A DNA stretch of 62,330 bases from an uncultured Treponema sp. (lineage in GTDB: Bacteria > Spirochaetota > Spirochaetia > Treponematales > Treponemataceae): contig CAMWTK010000007.1 of the NCBI GenBank assembly GCA_947177175.1, forward strand, positions 1 to 62,330, in the 5' to 3' direction. Made by a program: the position numbers and the translations under genes. Numbering within the stretch: the stretch's first letter is position 1; the number at the start of each line of letters is the position of its first letter. The notes under the pieces are model-generated. The model ran no database searches, had not been told where the DNA came from, and saw only the letters and a program-made list of their open reading frames with translations. This document shows, one piece after another, positions 33,727-41,312 of this stretch.

Positions 33727-34251
33727 ATGAACATGATGACACTCGGCTTGTGCGGCGCGGCGGTGGTCGCGTATGTGCTGATTATGGGTTCTATTCCGTT
33801 GCGGACGCAAAAACTCCGGCAGCAGGCAGGACGGCTGCTCCAGCCACTCAAAAATACGTCCTCTGCAAAGTGGATTCTGATTGCAGTCTTTGCGCTGGCG
33901 ATTATCGCGCTCGTGCCGTTCCGCGACATGGGGTTGTTCGTGAATGTCGTCCTGCTCCTGACCGCGCTCATTGCGGCAGAACTTGCGGCGCGCGAGGCGG
34001 CGAGCCGCGGCATGACGGGCGTGTACAGCGACGCGATCGTGTTCGGCACGCAGACGATATATTTTACCGCAATAGAAAGCCTGCCCACGCTTGCCTATGA
34101 GGCCGACCCGGACAGCACGGACAACTACAAGACGAGCCTGTCCGTTATCCTGCGTGACGGCACGGAGACGATGCTCGTGTTTGCCGATGAACGGGACCGA
34201 GCCGCCGCCGTCAGGACGATTTTGGACTGCGTTCCGCGTCTGCGCCCATAA
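33727..34251 (+). CDS. Two-helix membrane protein of unknown function
   Basis: A 174-aa protein. Transmembrane segments lie at about 5-25 (LGLCGAAVVAYVLIMGSIPL) and 50-85 (ILIAVFALAIIALVP and VNVVLLLTALIAAELAA). The C-terminal 80 residues are soluble and look like a PH-type or EbsA-like fold (TGVYSDAIVFGTQTIYFTAI), but no family can be named. The start is set by TATAAT six bases upstream. A strong terminator follows directly. Confidence 0.7.
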   Translation: MNMMTLGLCGAAVVAYVLIMGSIPLRTQKLRQQAGRLLQPLKNTSSAKWILIAVFALAIIALVPFRDMGLFVNVVLLLTALIAAELAAREAASRGMTGVYSDAIVFGTQTIYFTAIESLPTLAYEADPDSTDNYKTSLSVILRDGTETMLVFADERDRAAAVRTILDCVPRLRP

Positions 34252-34256
34252 AAAAC

Positions 34257-34280
34257 GGGAGCCAAAGCTCCCTTATATTT
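34257..34280 (+). terminator. Rho-independent terminator after the 33727 gene
   Basis: Perfect stem GGGAGC-CAAA-GCTCCC (34257-34272) followed by TTATATTT, 6 bases after the stop codon. Confidence 0.88.
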
Positions 34281-34321
34281 GAACAGACCCCGGCTTTGCC
34301 ATGGCGGATCTGGAATAACGA

Positions 34322-34347
34322 AAAGGATGCCCGCGCGGACATCCTTT
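34322..34347 (-). terminator. Terminator of tRNA-Cys
   Basis: Stem AAAGGATG/CATCCTTT with a 10-base GC-rich loop, directly downstream of the minus-strand tRNA and followed by TTCGTT. Confidence 0.8.
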
Positions 34348-34352
34348 CGTAC

Positions 34353-34424
34353 AGGCGTCTAGCGGAATCGAACCGCTGCATAAAGGTTTTGCAGACCTCT
34401 CCCTTACCGCTTGGGTAAGACGCC
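34353..34424 (-). tRNA. tRNA-Cys (GCA)
   Basis: 72 nt on the minus strand. The acceptor stem is GGCGTCT/AGACGCC with discriminator U, as is usual for tRNA-Cys. The D arm starts TACCCAAGCGGTAAGGG. The anticodon arm is GAGGT-CTGCAAA-ACCTT with anticodon GCA, and the T arm is GCGGTTCGATTCCGC. CCA is not encoded. A terminator follows 6 bases downstream. Confidence 0.95.
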
Positions 34425-34730
34425 ATGCATAGACTATACCGAAAATCGCTTTCCTTGTCTAGAGAAAACGAAAAATCCACCCCGCGCGCCCGCTGTTTTC
34501 CGTTAATGTTCTTAACGGAGCCAAGGAGAGTGGTTTAAACATGGCAAGGAGAGACTCCTTAACACCGTAAGTCTCGGCGGCCCTCCTTGCAAGGAGAGGA
34601 GTTGTCTCCCCGCGCGAATTCCCGCAAAAGACAGCGGAATAATCCAAGAAGTGGGCAGAATCCGCTTTAAAAACCGGCGGATAATATACTGTAAGTATTA
34701 TTATAGAAAGCTCACGATAAGGAGGGCACT
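34425..34730. other. 306-bp intergenic region with short palindromes
   Basis: No convincing gene. It holds the inverted repeat CGTTAA-TGTTC-TTAACG (34501-34517), three copies of CAAGGAGAG (34522, 34545, 34590) and the perfect palindrome CTCCTTGCAAGGAG (34583-34596). A 62-codon minus-strand frame spans the region, but it has no ribosome site and is made of the repeats. Near the right end are AT-rich promoter-like sequence and an AAGGAGG ribosome site serving the signal-peptide fragment. Confidence 0.5.
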
Positions 34731-34784
34731 ATGAAAAAGACAAAATTATCCGCGCGGCTGCTTGCGTGCATGTTGGCGGTCGTT
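34731..34784 (+). pseudogene. 5' fragment of an exported-protein gene (signal peptide only)
   Basis: A strong ribosome site AAGGAGG sits 6 bases before ATG, then MKKTKLSARLLACMLAVVL reads as a typical signal peptide. At about 34784 the sequence passes into the 3' part of the minus-strand NUDIX gene read antisense, so the rest of the protein is missing. The open frame continues to 35132 only as antisense. The original protein cannot be named. Confidence 0.65.
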
Positions 34785-35117
34785 TTACGCATAGGTGTTG
34801 GGAAAACTGCACAGGTAGCGCAGGTTGCCCGGCCGCACGCCCGTCTCTTCCGCGCACTCACGGAACGCCGCCTCCTCCGCGCTCTCGTCGGGATCGACAA
34901 ACCCGCCGGGAAACGCCAAAAACCCTTTGCGCGGCTCTTTTCCCCGCCGCTCAAACAGCACCCGCCCGTCCGCGTCGCAGATAACCAAGCCCACCGCCGT
35001 CGCCACATTATTGTACAGCTCAAACCCGCAGTCCGCGCACACCCACGCGCGCATACTGACATTCCGCACCCGCTCCCCGCCGCACTGCGGACAAAACCGA
35101 AAATCGTTCTGCATCAT
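34785..35117 (-). pseudogene. NUDIX hydrolase with zinc ribbon, C-terminally truncated
   Basis: 110 codons remain. The N-terminus has a CPQCG...CADCG zinc ribbon (as in NADH pyrophosphatase-like NUDIX proteins). The complete NUDIX box reads GGFVDPDESAEEAAFRECAE then ETGV. The frame ends at YLCSFPNTYA, where relatives continue for 50 or more residues with strands completing the fold. The cut coincides with the cut of the signal-peptide gene on the other strand, so one deletion or rearrangement joined two gene fragments. The remaining protein probably does not fold properly, although the NUDIX box is intact. Confidence 0.75.
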
Positions 35118-35195
35118 CTTCCGCCAGTATAGCACGTCCGCCCCAAACGCGCAAACGCCGCGCACCGCCTATGCCAATCGGATTGCGCGACCACC

Positions 35196-35224
35196 TTGCA
35201 CATTTTTTCGTTCGCTATTATACT
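35196..35224 (+). promoter_or_regulatory. Promoter of the 35229 gene (near-leaderless)
   Basis: TTGCAC (35196-35201), 17-bp spacer, TATACT (35219-35224). The predicted start near 35231 falls within the tandem ATG codons at 35229 and 35232. No ribosome site. Confidence 0.65.
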
Positions 35225-35228
35225 ATAC

Positions 35229-35825
35229 ATGATGAAAAACCCGCTGTTTCTTTTTGCCTGTTTTCTGTTTCCGCCGCTTGCGTTCGCGCTGCCCGGCGTG
35301 CAGCCGTCTATTCCCGACCTTTCGGGGCAGTACGTGTATTATAAGGACACGACGTTTGAGCGCGAGTCGTACACGGGAATCCTGTGCTACGACGAAAGCA
35401 CGTATGCGCTGCGCTATTATGCGCCGATGACGAATAAAAAGCAGCGCGCAAAGGACATACAGATTCTGTTCTCGCTCGACCCGACCAAAAACCACGTCGA
35501 TTTGACGGGCGAACGGATTATCACGGCAATAACGCCGGAAGATACCGACATCGTTAATTACCTGCACGATTCGTTGGTGTACGGCGTGGAAGGGCAGCGT
35601 CCCGATGTGTACTACGTCCTGGCGGACTTTGCTTCTTACGTGGCGGCGCAGGAGCGCGTGGCCGCCGCCTATGCCGACAAAAAGGCGTGGGCAAAGAAGG
35701 CGTTGCTGAACATCGCCAACAGCGGCAACTTCTCCAGCGACCGCACGATAGAAGACTACGTGAAGGACATTTGGCACTTGAAGCGCGTCACCGTGGACGA
35801 CAAAGAGCTGAAAACGAGTGAGTAA
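35229..35825 (+). CDS. Secreted protein of unknown function
   Basis: A 198-aa exported protein. Signal peptide MMKNPLFLFACFLFPPLAFA is followed by a mature domain with alternating strands (SGQYVYYKDTTFERESYTGI, ALRYYAPMTNKKQRAKDIQI) and a helical C-terminus. I recognise no family. The true start may be the second ATG (35232). A good terminator follows the stop. Confidence 0.75.
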   Translation: MMKNPLFLFACFLFPPLAFALPGVQPSIPDLSGQYVYYKDTTFERESYTGILCYDESTYALRYYAPMTNKKQRAKDIQILFSLDPTKNHVDLTGERIITAITPEDTDIVNYLHDSLVYGVEGQRPDVYYVLADFASYVAAQERVAAAYADKKAWAKKALLNIANSGNFSSDRTIEDYVKDIWHLKRVTVDDKELKTSE

Positions 35826-35832
35826 AAAGAAG

Positions 35833-35865
35833 AAAGACCTTGGGTAAAACCAAGGTCTTTCTTTT
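35833..35865 (+). terminator. Rho-independent terminator
   Basis: Perfect 11-bp stem AAAGACCTTGG/CCAAGGTCTTT with a 6-base loop and a trailing CTTTT, 7 bases after the stop of the secreted-protein gene. Confidence 0.92.
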
Positions 35866-35876
35866 GTAAGGTTGGC

Positions 35877-36174
35877 ATGAGAATTGGAAAAAATATATTC
35901 AAACCAAGATACATTGTTCTCTTAATAATGCTTGCAAACGTATATTTTTTAGAACTAGGAAATGCTATGATTTTTATGATAGTGATGTCGGTGTTGCCCA
36001 AACATATTTTACGGATTCGCAGATATAGGCTCTATGTTAAATTATGACATGGCATCAGGAAAAATTTCTGGAATTGGTGGCATAGGTGTTGGTGGTGGAA
36101 CTTTGTGGACTTACACAAGAACCGTTAAAGGTGATATGAAAGATTTATTCAGCCTCTTTAGAAAAAAGGATTAA
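35877..36174 (+). pseudogene. Frameshifted AT-rich gene remnant
   Basis: Three frames each carry a protein-like piece. Frame 1 starts MRIGKNIFKPRYIVLLIMLA, a signal-peptide-like stretch. A second frame gives CYDFYDSDVGVAQTYF. A third gives GFADIGSMLNYDMASGKISG and a glycine-rich segment, ending LFSLFRKKD just before the next gene. At least two frameshifts would restore one reading frame. The sequence is much more AT-rich than its surroundings and begins directly after a terminator, which fits acquired and decaying DNA. Confidence 0.5.
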
Positions 36175-36179
36175 ACTAT

Positions 36180-36554
36180 ATGCATAATAATAAATATAAA
36201 AAGATAATGCTTTTTGCGGTAAATTTTATAATATACTCTGTAATATTGATTTATAAATATGCAAAGAGTGGTAGTTCAATAAAATTATCAACTGTAGTTG
36301 AAGGGTATTTTTTAGTAAATTTATTTTTTTTAATTATGATTTTGCCTATTTCCAGCATTCATAGTCTATTAAGAAGAAATGAATTTTTTTTGAATAATGA
36401 AATATTCTCTAAGTTTTTCCAAATAATACTTTTATTCGGAACTTACATAGCATTGATTAGAATCCCGAATTTAGAAATGCCTTTGGATGTAATGTCGTCT
36501 TTCATTCTATGGCTTTATTTATACTTCTGTCTTATTTTTAATCACAAGCTCTAA
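36180..36554 (+). CDS. AT-rich membrane protein of unknown function
   Basis: A 124-aa protein with about four hydrophobic helices (IMLFAVNFIIYSVILIYKY, GYFLVNLFFLIMILPISS, FFQIILLFGTYIALI, FILWLYLYFCLIF). Base composition is strongly AT-rich, unlike the neighbours. Its 3' end runs into the antisense of the PIN toxin fragment, so the natural C-terminus may be missing. It starts 5 bases after the frameshifted remnant. I recognise no family; it could be an immunity-like membrane protein, but nothing proves this. Confidence 0.5.
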   Translation: MHNNKYKKIMLFAVNFIIYSVILIYKYAKSGSSIKLSTVVEGYFLVNLFFLIMILPISSIHSLLRRNEFFLNNEIFSKFFQIILLFGTYIALIRIPNLEMPLDVMSSFILWLYLYFCLIFNHKL

Positions 36555-36623
36555 AAGCCGGTCGGACTTTCCGCCAAAGAAGATTGCCGATGCAATCACG
36601 TTCGTGTCTATGACAATCCTCAT
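36519..36623 (-). pseudogene. PIN-domain toxin, truncated to 34 codons
   Basis: Starts MRIVIDTNVIASAIFFGGKS, the unmistakable N-terminus of PIN-family ribonuclease toxins with the first catalytic Asp (VIDTNV). It runs to ELVIKNKTEV and stops after 34 codons, where an intact PIN protein has about 130. The ATG overlaps the antitoxin stop (ATGA). The cut lies at the border of the AT-rich insert, so insertion or deletion removed the other catalytic residues. Confidence 0.75.
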
Positions 36624-36850
36624 GCCTGTACGTGCGCCCTGTTCGCCGCGCGGACTTCTTTTATCGCGTCCGTAATGTCCTGCTCGGTCATGCCCGCACT
36701 TTTTGCCCAGGCTTGCGATGCCGCCATATCCTTTCTGAATTTCTCCATATCAACCGACCGCTTGTTCCCGAACTTATACTGTATATACGTCATAAACGAT
36801 TCGACTTCCGGCAGCGCGCGGATCTGCTGTTCCAAAATTTCATACGACAT
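36620..36850 (-). CDS. Antitoxin-like small protein of a PIN toxin pair
   Basis: A 76-aa helical protein (MSYEILEQQIRALPEV, then YIQYKFGNK and ITDAIKEVRAANRA). Position and overlap with the PIN toxin start identify it as the antitoxin partner. I see no clear DNA-binding fold, though the C-terminus could be helix-turn-helix-like. ATG at 36850 is preferred over 36856 because GGAGG lies 5 bases upstream. With its toxin truncated, it is probably a relic that still could be expressed. Confidence 0.75.
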   Translation of the reverse strand: MSYEILEQQIRALPEVESFMTYIQYKFGNKRSVDMEKFRKDMAASQAWAKSAGMTEQDITDAIKEVRAANRAHVQA

Positions 36851-36901
36851 ACACACCTCCTTTTTACGGGTGTCAGTATACCGCGATTTTTTCGATAAAA
36901 C

Positions 36902-36947
36902 AAGCCGCCCGTCCTGTGGGTGAGACAGGGCGGGCTATTTTTTACTC
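36902..36947 (+). terminator. Imperfect hairpin with T run upstream of proC
   Basis: AGCCGCCCGTCCTGT and ACAGGGCGGGCT form an imperfect stem followed by ATTTTTTA on the plus strand. No plus-strand gene reads directly into it, so it may be bidirectional or a relic. Confidence 0.4.
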
Positions 36948-36982
36948 ATCGTCATTCTTGATTCGGTCGTCACCGTTGTCAA

Positions 36983-37011
36983 TTGAAACACACGCGGCGA
37001 ATCACTACAAT
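36983..37011 (+). promoter_or_regulatory. proC promoter (leaderless type)
   Basis: TTGAAA (36983-36988), 17-bp spacer, TACAAT (37006-37011), then exactly 6 bases to ATG at 37018. No ribosome site is present. Confidence 0.75.
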
Positions 37012-37017
37012 AGAAGC

Positions 37018-37833
37018 ATGAATGAGAACATTGACGTGAATGTCGCTTGCATTGGGTGCGGCGTGATGGGCGGGGCGCTCATGCGGGCGGTGGCGAAGGT
37101 GGTTGAGCCGAAAAAAATCACCGTGAGTGCGCGGACGTTTGACGAGGCGCTGGCGTTCAGCAAGGAAATCGGCTGCAATGCCGTGGTTTCCAATACCGAG
37201 GCGGTCAAGGGCGCGAAATTCGTGTTCGTTGCGGTAAAGCCCGTGTTTGTGGACGAGGTGCTGCGCGACATTGACCACGCTCTTTCGGACGAAGCCGTGG
37301 TCGTTTCCATGGCGGCGGGCGTAAAACTGGCGGCAATAGCAGGCGCGCTCGGGCGGGCGCGGACAATCGTGCGCATTATGCCGAATATGCCCGCGGCGGT
37401 CGGCGAGGCGATGATTGCGCTGAGCGCGGACGACGGGGCGAATGCCAACGACGTTGCCACGGCGCAGTCGCTGCTTGCGGCGGCGGGCAAGGTGGAGCGG
37501 GTTGACGAGAAGCTGATGGACTGCGTGACGGCGGTCAGCGGGTCGGGGCCAGCGTTCGCGTTCATGTTCATTGAGGCGATGGCGGACGCGGCGGTCAGGC
37601 TGGGAATGCCGCGCGCGCAGGCGTATGTGTATGCCGCGCAGACGCTCAAGGGCAGCGCGGAAATGGCATTGCGGACAGGAACGCATCCCGGCGCGCTCAA
37701 AGATGCCGTCTGCTCGCCCGCCGGTACGACGATTGAGGGCGTGGCGGCGTTGGAGCGCAGCGGATTCAGGGACAGCGTGATAGAAGCCGTGGCGGCAGCC
37801 TACGCTCGTTCGGTCGAACTCGGAAAACGATAG
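37018..37833 (+). CDS. proC: Pyrroline-5-carboxylate reductase
   Basis: A 271-aa cytoplasmic enzyme for the last step of proline synthesis (pyrroline-5-carboxylate to proline with NAD(P)H). The Rossmann motif is IGCGVMGGAL. VAVKP, TIVRIMPNMPAAVGEA, TAVSGSGPAF and the C-terminal block DAVCSPAGTTIEGVAALE are all characteristic. Full length. Start fixed by the leaderless promoter and homology. The MATE gene follows after 9 bases, probably in the same transcript, and the convergent putP-like gene imports proline. Confidence 0.95.
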   Translation: MNENIDVNVACIGCGVMGGALMRAVAKVVEPKKITVSARTFDEALAFSKEIGCNAVVSNTEAVKGAKFVFVAVKPVFVDEVLRDIDHALSDEAVVVSMAAGVKLAAIAGALGRARTIVRIMPNMPAAVGEAMIALSADDGANANDVATAQSLLAAAGKVERVDEKLMDCVTAVSGSGPAFAFMFIEAMADAAVRLGMPRAQAYVYAAQTLKGSAEMALRTGTHPGALKDAVCSPAGTTIEGVAALERSGFRDSVIEAVAAAYARSVELGKR

Positions 37834-37842
37834 CCGCCCGCC

Positions 37843-39174
37843 ATGAAGGACATGACGCAGGGGAACATCGCGGGGCATTTGGTCGGCTTTGCGGTGCCGC
37901 TCATTCTGGGGAATTTTTTTCAGCTCACGTACAACGCGGTCGATTCGATTATCCTCGGTCGGTTTGCGGGAAAGGCGAGCCTTGCCGCCGTCGGCATTGC
38001 GAACCCGATTATGAACATCATGATTTTTTTTATCGTGGGAATCAGCTGGGGCGCGGGCGTACTGATCAGCGAATTTTACGGGGCGAAGGACTTTCAGAAG
38101 CTCAAGCACGAAATCAGCACGACGATAGTCATCGGCTTTGCGTTCACGCTGTTCGTGAGCGCGGTCTGCTTTGTGTTCGCCCTGCCGATGCTGCGGCTGG
38201 TACGTTCCCCGGAAGAACTGATCGCGCCGTCCGCGCATTACCTGCGCATCGTGTTCTGCGGGCTTATCTTTACGTTTTTCTATAATATGTTTGCCGCCGC
38301 ATTGCGCGCCGTGGGTGACAGCCGCACGCCGATCCTGTGCGTGGCAGTCAGCGCGGTGCTCAACGGCATACTTGATTTCGTGCTGGTCGCCGTGTTCCGC
38401 CTTGACCTGACGGGCGCGGCGGTTGCGACGGTGGCGGCGCAGGCGATTTCATGCGTACTGTGCGTCGGCTACGTGTACCGGCGCGAGCCGCTCATTGCCG
38501 TGCGCCCGCGCGAATGCCGGGTGGACACCGCGCTCATGGGAAAGACGATAAGCTACAGCCTTGCCACTGCCATGCAGCAGACAGTGCTGTACGTGGGAAA
38601 ACTGCTCGTGCAGAGCGCGGTCAATCCGCTGGGCGTGGACGCAATCGCTACGTTCAACGCGGGCACAAAAATCGACGATTTCTGCTATCAGCCGGAGCAG
38701 AGCATCGGGCAGGCAATGACCACGTTCACGGCGCAGAACCACGGCGCAAAGAACGTGCGGCGGATGCTGCAAGGGCTGCGCAAAGGCCTGGTCATTTCGT
38801 TCGCTTATGGTGTGGTGATTGGCGCGGCGGTCATCGCGTTCCGCACTCGGCTGATGTGGCTGTTTGCCGGAGACGGCGAGGCGGAAGTCCTGCGGCTGGG
38901 GCGGCAGTACCTGCTCATCATGGCGTGCCTGTACACCATGCCCGCGCTGACGAACGGCTTTCAGGGATTTTTCCGCGGCTGCGGCAACATGAAGACCACC
39001 GTCGCCGCGACCACCACGCAGATGATTGTCCGCGCGGGCTTTTCGCTCCTGCTTGCCCCGCGTTTCGGCATTGCGGGAGTCGCCTTTGCCTGCGGCATCG
39101 GCTGGACGGCAATGATGCTGCTTGAAGTGCCGCTCCTCGTGCGCAAAGTCATCCGCCTGCGCCGCCGCGTCTGA
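37843..39174 (+). CDS. MATE-family multidrug/Na+ antiporter
   Basis: A 443-aa inner-membrane exporter with twelve helices. The N-terminus MTQGNIAGHLVGFAVPLILG followed by QLTYNAVDSIILGRFAG is typical of the DinF/NorM-type bacterial subfamily. It is 9 bases downstream of proC without a clear ribosome site, so translation is probably coupled. The substrate is unknown; MATE proteins use Na+ or H+ gradients to expel cationic compounds. Confidence 0.92.
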   Translation: MKDMTQGNIAGHLVGFAVPLILGNFFQLTYNAVDSIILGRFAGKASLAAVGIANPIMNIMIFFIVGISWGAGVLISEFYGAKDFQKLKHEISTTIVIGFAFTLFVSAVCFVFALPMLRLVRSPEELIAPSAHYLRIVFCGLIFTFFYNMFAAALRAVGDSRTPILCVAVSAVLNGILDFVLVAVFRLDLTGAAVATVAAQAISCVLCVGYVYRREPLIAVRPRECRVDTALMGKTISYSLATAMQQTVLYVGKLLVQSAVNPLGVDAIATFNAGTKIDDFCYQPEQSIGQAMTTFTAQNHGAKNVRRMLQGLRKGLVISFAYGVVIGAAVIAFRTRLMWLFAGDGEAEVLRLGRQYLLIMACLYTMPALTNGFQGFFRGCGNMKTTVAATTTQMIVRAGFSLLLAPRFGIAGVAFACGIGWTAMMLLEVPLLVRKVIRLRRRV

Positions 39175-39194
39175 CGGCACGGGCGGACGGTTTT

Positions 39195-40712
39195 TCAGTC
39201 GGCGAGTGTCTGGTAAGCTTCAAATTTCCGGACGGTATCTTCGTCGGGCTTTCCGCACAGGCTGACGATGACGGCGGCGATGAGGCAGAACGCGAATCCG
39301 GGGAGGATTTCGTACACGTCAAAAATGCCGCCGCTGAGCGAGTGCCACACGATGATCGTAACCGCGCCCACAATCAGCCCGACGAGCGCGCCGTTGCGGG
39401 TCGTCCGTTTCCAGAACAGCGCGAGCAAAATGAGCGGGCCGATGGTCGAGCCGAACCCTGCCCATGCGTAGCTGACGAGCGAGAAAATCGAACTGTTCTG
39501 ATTGAGCGAAATGCAGAACGCGAGCGCGGCAATGACAAGCACGGCGACGCGGCTTGCCTTGAGCACGTCCTCGTCCGTCGCGTCCTTTTTCAGCAAGCCT
39601 TTGTAGATGTCCTGGCTGAACGACGATGAGGCAACCAAAAGCTGGCTGTCCGCCGTACTCATTGCCGCCGCAAGAATGGCGCACAGAAAAATACCGGCGA
39701 TGAACGCGGGGAACATCCGTTTGATTGACTCGCTGAAAACCGTTTCGGCGGCGGACGTGCTCAGAATCTGCGGCAGGTACACCGTTCCAAGTGATCCGAC
39801 GATGACCGCCACGCCGAGCGCGATGATGACCCATACAATCGCGATGCGCCGCGAGATTTTCACGTCCTTTGCTGAGCGGATTCCCATGAAGCGCACGATA
39901 AAATGCGGCATGCCGAAATAGCCCAAGCCCCACACGATTGAGGAGATGACCGACACCGCGCCAAAGTGCTGGTTGCGCGTGAATGCGTCCTGCATTTTTT
40001 CGCTCACGCCGTTAAATTCGCCCGCCATTGCCCGCTGGCTGAAATTCTGCACCTGCTCCCACGTCGCCGCCGGGCCGCCGAGCACCAAAAGCATGACCGC
40101 GCCCGTAATGATGAGCGCGACGAACATCAGCGCGCCCTGCACAAAGTCCGTGGAACACACCGCACGGTAGCCGCCCGTAATCGTGTAGGCGAGGATTACC
40201 ACCAGGCCGATGACCAGCCCCACGTGGTACGGCAGGGCGAACACGGAATTGAACAGCTTGGCGCACGCCACAAAGCCGGATGCCACGTAAATCGTGAAGA
40301 ACAGCAGGTTGAACACGACCATAATCGTGGCGATGAGATGCCGCCGGTCGTTGAAGCGGTTGGTCAGGAATTCGGGAATCGTGATCGCGTTGCCGAACGC
40401 CGCCGTGCATTTGCGCAGCGGCTTTGCCACGATCAGCCAGCTCAGGTACGTGCCCGCCGCCAGTCCGACCGCCGTCCAGAACGCTTCTTTCATGCCGCCT
40501 AGGTAGGCAAGCCCGGGCAACCCCATCAGCAGCCACCCGCTCATGTCGGACGCTTCCGCGCTCAACGCTGTCACCCAAGGGCCGACCTGCCGCCCGCCCA
40601 GAAAGAAATCGCCCGCGCTCGTGTTCTTCTTCATGTTGCGCAGCCCGATATAAACCATAAAACCGAGATACAGAACGAACGCCGCAATACGGGCAATCAG
40701 CACAGAATCCAT
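39195..40712 (-). CDS. putP: Sodium/proline symporter
   Basis: A 505-aa member of the sodium:solute symporter family with about 12-13 transmembrane helices. Family signatures are ASAGDFFLGGR-like sequence (TSAGDFFLGGRQVG), ALSAEASDMSGWLLMGLPG and ITIPEFLTNRFND, which match PutP best. It imports L-proline with Na+. The start at 40712 is preferred over 40724 since GGAG lies 6 bases upstream. It converges on the MATE gene of the proC operon. Confidence 0.92.
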   Translation of the reverse strand: MDSVLIARIAAFVLYLGFMVYIGLRNMKKNTSAGDFFLGGRQVGPWVTALSAEASDMSGWLLMGLPGLAYLGGMKEAFWTAVGLAAGTYLSWLIVAKPLRKCTAAFGNAITIPEFLTNRFNDRRHLIATIMVVFNLLFFTIYVASGFVACAKLFNSVFALPYHVGLVIGLVVILAYTITGGYRAVCSTDFVQGALMFVALIITGAVMLLVLGGPAATWEQVQNFSQRAMAGEFNGVSEKMQDAFTRNQHFGAVSVISSIVWGLGYFGMPHFIVRFMGIRSAKDVKISRRIAIVWVIIALGVAVIVGSLGTVYLPQILSTSAAETVFSESIKRMFPAFIAGIFLCAILAAAMSTADSQLLVASSSFSQDIYKGLLKKDATDEDVLKASRVAVLVIAALAFCISLNQNSSIFSLVSYAWAGFGSTIGPLILLALFWKRTTRNGALVGLIVGAVTIIVWHSLSGGIFDVYEILPGFAFCLIAAVIVSLCGKPDEDTVRKFEAYQTLAD

Positions 40713-41014
40713 ACATTTCTCCATTAAAATATCCGCGTGAACGGACACGATATAATATGGTTTTATTATTGCTGAATTATATGATGATTGCAAGGGGCGC
40801 ACGGCAAACAAAAACGCCGCCCGCAACATACGGACGGCGTTTGCGTGGCGGAACCGGGCTAGGGATTGGAGTGCCGCCGCAAGGCGTTCTGGAGCGCAGC
40901 GGAAGAATGGAGCGGGAGCGGAAGCACGGAAAGCCCGACCCGCGCGAGCGGGTAGCCCCCGGAAAATTCGGCTCGGTTGACGTGTTCGGTGCGGTAAAGT
41001 ATACTTTTTGGGCG
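40713..41014. other. 302-bp intergenic region
   Basis: No gene seen. An inverted repeat ACGCCGCCCG (40817) / CGGACGGCGT (40834-40843) is followed on the minus strand by TTTTTGTTT, as in a terminator, but no minus-strand gene precedes it. A purine-rich stretch with GGAGCG repeats follows, then the promoter of the MATE stub. Confidence 0.5.
40977..41005 (+). promoter_or_regulatory. Promoter of the truncated MATE gene
   Basis: TTGACG (40977-40982), 17-bp spacer, TATACT (41000-41005). The start codon lies 9 bases later at 41015, giving a leader of about 3 bases. The promoter looks intact although the gene is not. Confidence 0.65.
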
Positions 41015-41227
41015 ATGCCACGTTCTGCAATTCCCGGACAGCCGCTTTTTTCTCGCGAATATTTGGTCAGGCTGATTCTGCCGTTGGTGGCGGAGCAGTT
41101 TTTGGCGATGACGATTGGCGCGTGCGATACGCTCATGGTCTCGTCGATTGGCGAAGCGGGGGTGAGCGATTTGGTCGCGTATTTGGGACGCGCTCATGCA
41201 AAGCAATCGGTTCAAGTACATAGATAG
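41015..41227 (+). pseudogene. MATE transporter, N-terminal stub
   Basis: About 50 codons of a MATE protein remain: PLFSREYLVRLILPLVAEQF, then LAMTIGACDTLMVSSIGEAGVS, which is the first transmembrane helix and loop. After about 41164 the sequence no longer matches (DLVAYLGRAHAKQSVQVHR) and stops. A full gene would have about 440 codons. It marks the left edge of an accessory segment. Confidence 0.7.
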
Positions 41228-41312
41228 CTAGCGGAACAATCCGCAGAAAGCGGAAGTTGTTTTTTACGGCAGGATATTTCCGAAGAAAAAAACAGGGGCG
41301 GAGGAAAACTGA

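Noticed and set aside
34459..34647. A 62-codon minus-strand gene next to tRNA-Cys
   Set aside because: No ribosome site; the frame is made of repeated CTCCTTG strings and is better explained as repeats.
40713..41014. Riboswitch upstream of putP
   Set aside because: The hairpin at 40817-40843 is a simple terminator-like stem, with no conserved aptamer pattern that I can recognise.
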